DNA of 64,000 nucleotides from Crotalaria pallida (lineage: Eukaryota; Streptophyta; Magnoliopsida; Fabales; Fabaceae), in NCBI GenBank assembly GCA_037953625.1, contig CM075652.1, forward strand, positions 75,793,501-75,857,500, read 5' to 3'. Position numbers and translations under genes: made by a program. Below the pieces are notes generated by a model. It saw only the letters and a program-made list of their open reading frames with translations. It made no database searches and was not told the origin of the DNA. Of this stretch, positions 57,701 to 64,000 are shown piece by piece (within the stretch, counting starts at the first letter, position 1; the number at the start of each line of letters is the position of its first letter).

Positions 57701-58347
57701 TTAATTTCTGTACTTTGTATTGTGTGAAGATTGTTGTCCTTATGATCTTGCTTGTATTTTCTTTATGAGTGGCAAATGCACTTTTCTTTGTAAGTTTCCT
57801 AAAGCTCATAAATGCCAAGTTAACATTGTGCTGTCATTTATTAGTTCATCGGATTCTGCGTTTGGGATGGACATGATCAAGAGGATGCTCCAGACTGGGC
57901 ATCCAACAATGCTAAGTTGATTATCAGAATTTGTGAAGCTCTGCATGATGATAAGCTGGAAATTTGTTGCTGAAGAAAGCTACTAAGTAAGGCAATGTTC
58001 AATTTTTGTAAATAAAAAGGAATCTATAGGTGCAAAATTAGTTATTCATCTTTGCAAATGCTTCCTTTTCGTCTCTATTTTATTTCTTTATATATCTTCT
58101 TCTCTCTAGAACTTTATATTCTGTACAAGCTATGTCTAATGTCACTTGAACATCTGGTACCCCAAGTATACTACCACTGTGTGTGTCAATATATCAAAAG
58201 ATGAATAATTTTATATGTGTGCATTTATTGTCTATGCCTTAGATTGTGAATCGGACATACCCATAAACTGAGCACATGTATAAAAGAAGAGTAAAGAGAG
58301 ACGGTAGTTGGGAACAAATAACCTAGCTTGCAAAGAAGGAAAATTCA
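54701..58347. other. CACTA interior without a recognisable gene
   Basis: AT-rich, intron-like sequence. It includes a triplicated unit of about 100 bp (56136-56430) and a partial copy of the 58336 exon at 56516-56575. Open frames here are short and lack motifs. Confidence 0.6.
56136..56430. repeat. Triplicated unit of about 100 bp (GTCTGAGCTAACCTTAAATT...)
   Basis: Three direct, imperfect copies begin at 56136, about 56252 and 56347. They share GAGCTAACCTTAAATTTTC; copies one and three share GAACGCTGCTACCTGGTCTG. Confidence 0.85.
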
Positions 58348-58720
58348 GAAGGAGTCTACCAAGCTGAAATGTTTATTGAGACTAGCACAAGCCGAAATGG
58401 AAAAAAGGTCGATGAGGAAACAGAATTTGTCATTGTAAGTTTATTACTACACATAAAGTATGTTCGTTTTTATTTAATATATTGCAATTTAAATTGTGTT
58501 CAGCTTACAATTTATTCAGAAGGAGTCCTGGAATTTATTCAGAAGGTATAATTTGTGATCCATTTATCCGTACATGGAAAATGTTAAATTCTAGTTTCGA
58601 ATATGTTACTATTCTTTGCTTTTATTATTAGTCATAATATGGTATTTTTATATTTTCACACATGTAGGTTGGATTGGAAGGTTATGTTCAAGATATTGAT
58701 GATGAAGAATAATAATGAGA
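58348..58720 (+). pseudogene. Exon remnants resembling Transposase_24-type protein
   Basis: The first exon-like frame reads QAEMFIETSTSRNGKKVDEE and ends at ATT|GTAAGT (about 58437). Next come a short exon after TTCAG (LTIYSEGVLEFIQK, ending AG|GTATAA near 58547) and one after TGTAG (VGLEGYVQDIDDEE, then stop). The pattern of Thr, Gly, Val-(D/N)-E resembles the conserved block of plant En/Spm-associated proteins. Only the C-terminal part survives. Exon borders are predicted from motifs. Confidence 0.4.
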
Positions 58721-59169
58721 GGATGGTCAGAATGGTTATGTACACATATAAGTTGGAGAGGAAGGCCATGATGAAGATATTGATGAAGAATATTAATGTA
58801 GAAATTTTTGCTATTCTATCCAATAATACTTCGGATAGTTGTTTTGCTGATCCTTTTTCTACTGTTTGAGTGATGCTGACCTGTTGTTTTATGATGTCAG
58901 AAAGAACTATTCGTATTTGTTTCGTTACTACCATCTAGCCATTTATGCGAGGCTTGTATGCCTTTGTATTTTTGGGTGGGGTTGGCTTGTTTTGTTTGGA
59001 ATCTTGATTTCGATAAGATTCTTAACTATTCTAATATATATTATAGAATTGTGTTTGTATCTTATGTTTTTATTGTTTTTTCTTATCCATGAATAATGCA
59101 TGCGTGTACTTTTGGTTTTGGGAAGGATGAATTTCTTTTATATAAAATTTTCATTCTCATCATTAATAG

Positions 59170-59693
59170 GTTTTAAACAATGTAAAGAAAACCGTGGCCA
59201 AAACGATGTAAAAAAAATAGTGCTACAATAGTAAAGAAAACCGTGGCCAAAAGAATGTACAAATCGTGGCCAAAACAATGTAAAGAAAACCGTGGTTAAA
59301 ACTATGGAAGAAAACCGTGGCAAAATATTCTAACAAAACCGTGGCCAAAAAATAGAAGGAAAACCGTGGCTTCAATACTTGGCATTAAACCGTGGTTTAA
59401 AGAAAGAACCACAGTTACCGAGCCGTGGCCAAAAGGATGTTAAGAAAACCATGGCCAAAAGAATATAGAGAAAACCGTGGACTAAATGCATTACATAAAA
59501 CTGTGGTCTGTTCATAGTTTTAGGCGACGGTTTTAAAAAATCGTGGCCCAAACGCAAAAAACCATGGCCTATTAGAATAGTCCACGCCAGCTACTACTAC
59601 GCACGTAAAACCGTGGTGTAAAGATTAAGCCACGGTTTTTTGACCTTATACCACGGTTTTTGAGCGTGGTCTATGACCAAAAATGCTGTAGTG
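59170..59693. repeat. CACTA right terminus and subterminal repeats
   Basis: About twenty AACCGTGGCC-like units, mostly in one orientation, followed by the inverted terminus ending GCTGTAGTG at 59693. Confidence 0.88.
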
Positions 59694-59725
59694 ACTGTTC
59701 TCGATTTGCAATCTAGGGGGCGACA

Positions 59726-59825
59726 GTATTGTTATAGTGCGCGCGCAGAACTCACCACGGTATTAGACCCAGTCCCCACCACGTTAGTGCACCACTTATG
59801 GAGTTCATTCTGCCTATAACAATAC
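59726..59825 (-). other. Large stem-loop in element G LTR
   Basis: GTATTGTTATAG (59726-59737) and CTATAACAATAC (59814-59825) are perfect 12-bp inverted repeats. Inside, GCAG/CTGC and GAACTC/GAGTTC (59745-59753 with 59801-59813) also pair, separated by a three-base bulge. The result is a 100-base hairpin. No transposon termini or target duplication fit a MITE. Confidence 0.6.
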
Positions 59826-61009
59826 TCTAGACTTCTTGACGTTTCACCGTCATCGTCCTCCCCTAATGCAATCTCGTCCTAAGTATCCGCAGATACTTAT
59901 CGTTCCTTCCTCTCCACTACTTCGGGTTAACTCTCATATCTCACTACGTTCGTTGTTAATGTCTTTTAAAATCTTTTATCTTTTTAGTTACCCTAATAAT
60001 CGGCTCACCCTTCATGCATCCCTTCAGTGAGTCCCGATCTCTAACTTTCCACAATTCTTTCTCATACCAAATTTCACATAGCTCAGAGCTGAGATCACAT
60101 CAACAGATTCTCATTCCGTTTCTCAATCTTCCTTTTTACCATCCTTTTCAAAATATCCAACTCACCACTTTCCAAAGATACCACTTTTCAAACTTTCCAA
60201 AATACTAATTCCAAAGTTTTCACAAACTCTACTTTCGTCACTCTTACCGAAAATACCCTCTCAAATAAATCTTCTCAAAATATCCTTTCATAAAACTTTT
60301 CAAAGGAAAACATTATAAAGCTCCCTTAAAAACTTTATCTCTTAAGCCTCTTCAAGAATCCCATTTCGAAAACCTTTACAAAAACTTCACTTCGCGAATC
60401 CATTTCATAAAACTCATTTCAAAAAGATTGTTCCATAAAAGAATCCTTTGGAAATATTGTTTCACAAAAATCATATCTCAAAACCTTTTTCAAAAATTTG
60501 TTTCATAAACCCTTTTTCTGAAAATATAGCTCTTAATAAGAATTCCTTTTCAAAAACTCCTTTTTCTAAAACTCTTTTTCAAAAACACCATTTTGCTGAG
60601 TGCTAGTGGAGGAGCAAGCTCAACTCAACACTAGTTCCCAGTCTAAAACCAAAACCCAGGGAGCCTAGCTCCGCTCAATTCACATCTCATGTTCCAACAA
60701 ATAACATCACTCTCCCCAGCTCTGGCTCGTTCTCAAACATTCTCATTCATTCTTTTTCCCCAATCTTAATTCTTTATCTCTTTTCTCTTCCCCACTATTC
60801 TTTTCTCATCATATCTTTCAATCTTATTACTTTCACAACTCATTATTTTCCTCTTCATTTCTTTATCCAGGACGTACAGACGCCCATCGGGGTATTACTT
60901 ACTTTAATCAACAGTAACTAACATCATTAAACATGATTAAAGCAATAAACATAACATACTACCAATCACACAAACATCACACAACAATGGTGTGGTCATA
61001 GTCACCTTC

Positions 61010-61048
61010 GTATAAGTGGCCACACAATCAGACAATTGCCACTTATAC
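61010..61048 (-). other. Hairpin with 11-bp arms in element G LTR
   Basis: GTATAAGTGGC and GCCACTTATAC, perfect arms around a 17-base loop, at a position comparable with the hairpin clusters of B and F (upstream of the presumed ORF on the minus strand). Confidence 0.6.
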
Positions 61049-64000
61049 TACTGACTCCTGACCACTAAGTTCCGATCTTTGAGATGATACGGAACGTCCT
61101 AATACATCACCTAACTACCACGGTGTCTTAGGGAAGCTTCTCTCTCACCTCAGGTCCAGCGATGAAGTGCGTACCGTCTCCTCGTGTCCTTTTGCTGCCG
61201 GCTGCCCCAATCTCTTTTCTATACCATTCCTCATATTAAATAAAACATTTTACGTTATTAACTTATTCAAGAAAATCTTTGGTTTAATACTTGTATTTTC
61301 TTTTGTTGAGAAAACTTTTGAAAATATAATCAAAATCAACTATCACTTGAAAACTTGGTTTTAGATCACACGAAAACATTTTTAAACATAAAAAGCACGT
61401 CCAAGTAATTCTGGACAGCAAAATAGTTTTACAAAATCAATTTAATAAAACTTCGAAAATAATGCAAAACATATTGTTTTTATTAAAACTAACACTTTGG
61501 ACAGCCATGCACACATCCAAACAATTCACACTACATACAGCCACAAACATCATTTAGGCATGTAAGTATTCACGGCCCTAACGAAATTAAATTTCAAACC
61601 AAACACATCGACATTTATTTTCCATGCACATTTTATCCATACAATTAGACTCCCTAAACCTAGTTAAATTACATAACCGAGTAAAAGCAAGGGAAATAAA
61701 TCAAACATCACAATTCAAATCACATGAATCAATTTATTTTATTCTAGGCATTTGGATTCTATTTTCTTTTAACCCTAACTGAAAACACCTAGGCACATAC
61801 GGTTACACGTATTCCTTCAAACACACACTCACATATATATGCGACACTCTTCTAATATTAACTTAATTTGGTTATTTCCTTTATCTTTAAATAAAGAACC
61901 GATTAGAAATGCATGATCACAACACAACTTTAAAACAATTTATTTTAATATGCTTTCACAAAACACACTTATTTCTTTTATGTCTTTTCATTGAAAAAGA
62001 GTCTAGCCCACCAATCCTAGCTAGGCCGAATCATCATCATAACAAATCAAGACTTTAAATTTTCAATTACTCATCATGCATGCATCTAAATCATGGATCA
62101 ATGCAAGGATCAAAAACTTGTTTTCTTGTTTTCTTTATAAAAACCGTGAGCTTCACTCCAATTTTGGCAAACAAACATTTAATTCATTAGCACAATAAAA
62201 TCAAGAATCATGTCATGATCTTTATCTTCTAAGACAAACACATGCATGCACCTATAAATTTCTAGGTGAGATAGTTTTCAACATGCATGTAAGAAAAACA
62301 TGATTTCCTACACTCCCTAGTCTCGACCGAATGATGTCATGCAAGGAAACAAAGTCTTATAATTTCATTTCTACATGCAACATCTAAATTCATGGATCAT
62401 ATCATGAAAACTTAGAAGTATCATTCATTTTTCAACTATGAACCGAATCATCATCATCACACACACACACAAACCTTGATTCAACTTCTTTTCATAAAAA
62501 AAATTTATTTTTAATAAGCTTGTTAAGCTTGTTTTCTTGTGAAAACCGTGGCTTACATATGAGAAATCAAGACTTTTCATTCAAATAAGACACACAAAAT
62601 TCAAGCTTCATGTTTCCCAAAATCAATCATAGATCAAGACATGCAAAAGAAAATTAAAGCAAAGACATAAACTTAAACTCAAATATTCAAGCAAACTGTG
62701 AGAAATAAGCTTAGAAAATAACATAAAAATAGCATGAAATCACTTAGATCAAATTAAAACATCAAGACCTAAAATTTCTACTCATGACCGAATCACTTAG
62801 CTTTAGATTTGATGATTTATGAATTCATTAATTCACAAAAGTCCAAGATCAAAACATAAAGAGAACATGCAAGAAGAATAAGGATTACAAGGCCACAAAA
62901 TCATCATGCATGTGGAAATCAAAGTAATTCATGGACTCTAAACACAACCTCAACAAAAACCGTGATGAAGAACATTTACAAGCAAGAGATCAAAACTTTT
63001 TCACATCAACATTCAAGATCAAAGCATAAAAATAACATGCATGACGTTTTAAACCTCAAGATCATCCACAATTAATTACATGCATCACAAAATTTAATCA
63101 AAGTCCAAAATAAATTCTTTACAACACAAAACCATTCAATCAAAACTCTTTCTACCTTAAATCCTAACTTAGGTCTTCTACTCTCTTCTTCTTCTCTCCT
63201 TGGTTTGCCTCGGTCTCTTTCTTCTTCTAGGGTTGATGGGGTTTTTCTTCTTGGTCGAAGAAGAAGAAGGTGTTTGAGAAGAAATTAGAGGAGTTTAAGT
63301 GAAGGACTTTTGGGGTTGTTACTCTTTTTCTCTCTTCTCCTCCTCACGGTTTCACTCCCTCTCTCCCTCTAAATCTAAGAGCTTGATGATGCTCTTGGGC
63401 TAGGTGTGTTTGTGTTGGTGGGGAAGTGAAGAAATGAAGCCTAGCCAACACTCTTTACACGGTTTTAAGATCAAGGGCAAAGGTGTGGAAATTTCCCTTC
63501 ATAGCCTCGGTCTTAAGGTGTGGGGGAGGGACAATTCGGTCCAACCACAAAATTGCATGGAGGAGGTCTTGTCATGGGAGGTAAGGGTGGAAAAAGTCTT
63601 CACTAGGGGCATGACTCATCTTTCCTACTCTCCACCTAGTGTCATGACTCACACTTCCCACTTCTCCTCTTATTTTCTATTCAAATTTCATTTTCTTAAG
63701 GCTTAAGGAAATTACTTCATTTGGTCTTCTAGTCCTATGTTGGCCGAAACACCCACTCACATACACACACATACATATAAAATTTCATCAACACATAGCA
63801 TGCACTCATGCATACACTTAACACACACATTCATATACAATTCATTTTCATGTTGATCACATGGCATGGTTTCATGAAATAAGGCATACCATCATACACC
63901 CATGCACGTATTGCTCATATACATTTACATGAACATGCATTTACACATTCATTTTATTTCTTTTTCCAATAATTAAATTTTTTTTTCATGTATTCCTAGT

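Larger units (their letters stand above)
53894..59693. mobile_element. CACTA (EnSpm) DNA transposon, non-autonomous, 5.8 kb
   Basis: The termini CACTACAACATTTTTG and CAAAAATGCTGTAGTG are inverted repeats of about 28 bp including GACCAC. Both are followed inward by many copies of AACCGTGGCC-like subterminal repeats (53920-54345 and 59170-59670). No complete transposase is visible; only short exon-like remnants resembling the plant En/Spm-associated Transposase_24 family lie at 58348-58720. It would need transposase supplied in trans. It lies inside the G LTR. Confidence 0.92.
52511..64000 (-). repeat. Element G: long Tekay-like LTR on the minus strand, right end beyond the window, split by the CACTA element
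   Basis: On the minus strand the LTR would end ...CGGGCTGTTACA at 52511, like the TGTAACA-type ends of B and F. Supporting its orientation, a decayed frame at about 53310-53060 sits after GCTTACTCTCTCCTG, which resembles the GCTTACCCCTATGCCCT before the B ORF. Hairpins lie farther upstream, as in B and F. No primer site or coding region is seen next to 52511, so this is the 3' end of an element or a solo LTR. Without the CACTA insert the visible part is about 5.7 kb, long even for Tekay. Lineage and extent are uncertain. Confidence 0.5.

Noticed and set aside
59726..59825. Stem-loop as a MITE
   Set aside because: Only 100 bases long, with no flanking target duplication that I can find and no terminal motif of a known superfamily.

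Overview
The window is plant nuclear DNA, most likely from a eudicot with a large, repeat-rich genome. It is AT-rich, consists almost wholly of plant-type LTR retrotransposons plus one CACTA DNA transposon, and uses plant tRNA-primed primer sites (initiator Met and Asp). I see no host protein gene, rRNA or tRNA gene. The species cannot be named from the sequence.

Layout. The left 29 kb is a nested stack. A degraded Ty3/gypsy gag (H, 28827-29283) lies at the right edge of a minus-strand Ty1/copia element (D, 24796-28824). D abuts the 5' LTR of a Sirevirus-like copia element (C, minus strand, 1-24795). C is split inside gag by a Tekay-type Ty3/gypsy element (B, 1165-23003, TSD GGCTT). B is split inside its own 5' LTR by an Athila-type Ty3/gypsy element (A, 1983-12053, TSD GGTAC) that keeps one unbroken gag-pol frame. 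To the right come a second Tekay-type element (F, 29526-41225, TSD ATCGA) and a complete Sirevirus-like copia element (E, minus strand, 41701-52261, TSD TGCTT). The last 11.5 kb looks like a very long minus-strand LTR of a third Tekay-like family (G, from 52511 past the window end), split by a 5.8-kb non-autonomous CACTA element (53894-59693, TSD ACT).

How the parts work. A, B, F and E carry the usual Gag, protease, reverse transcriptase, RNase H and integrase; B and F also end in a chromodomain. Only A is unbroken. B has one nonsense codon and F three. E has a complete pol frame, separated from gag by a frame change and a stop. E also has an extra 398-residue ORF between pol and the 3' LTR.

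The most unusual content is non-coding. (1) Four families from both superfamilies (B, C, E, F) carry pairs of short CpG-centred palindromes, a different one per family (CTCGAG in B and E, ATCGAT in C, ACCGGT in F), spaced about 20-23 bp apart. They lie just upstream of the LTR TATA box and again in the transcribed LTR. (2) The B and F LTRs contain clusters of short perfect hairpins whose arms differ but keep pairing. (3) The same LTRs carry a conserved ORF of about 157 codons that differs mainly at synonymous positions, preceded by a conserved splice-acceptor-like site and a donor about 1.45-1.5 kb upstream. G seems to hold a decayed remote relative of this ORF. Together these suggest LTRs that carry a structured intron and a protein exon, an arrangement I do not recognise from the known element lineages.
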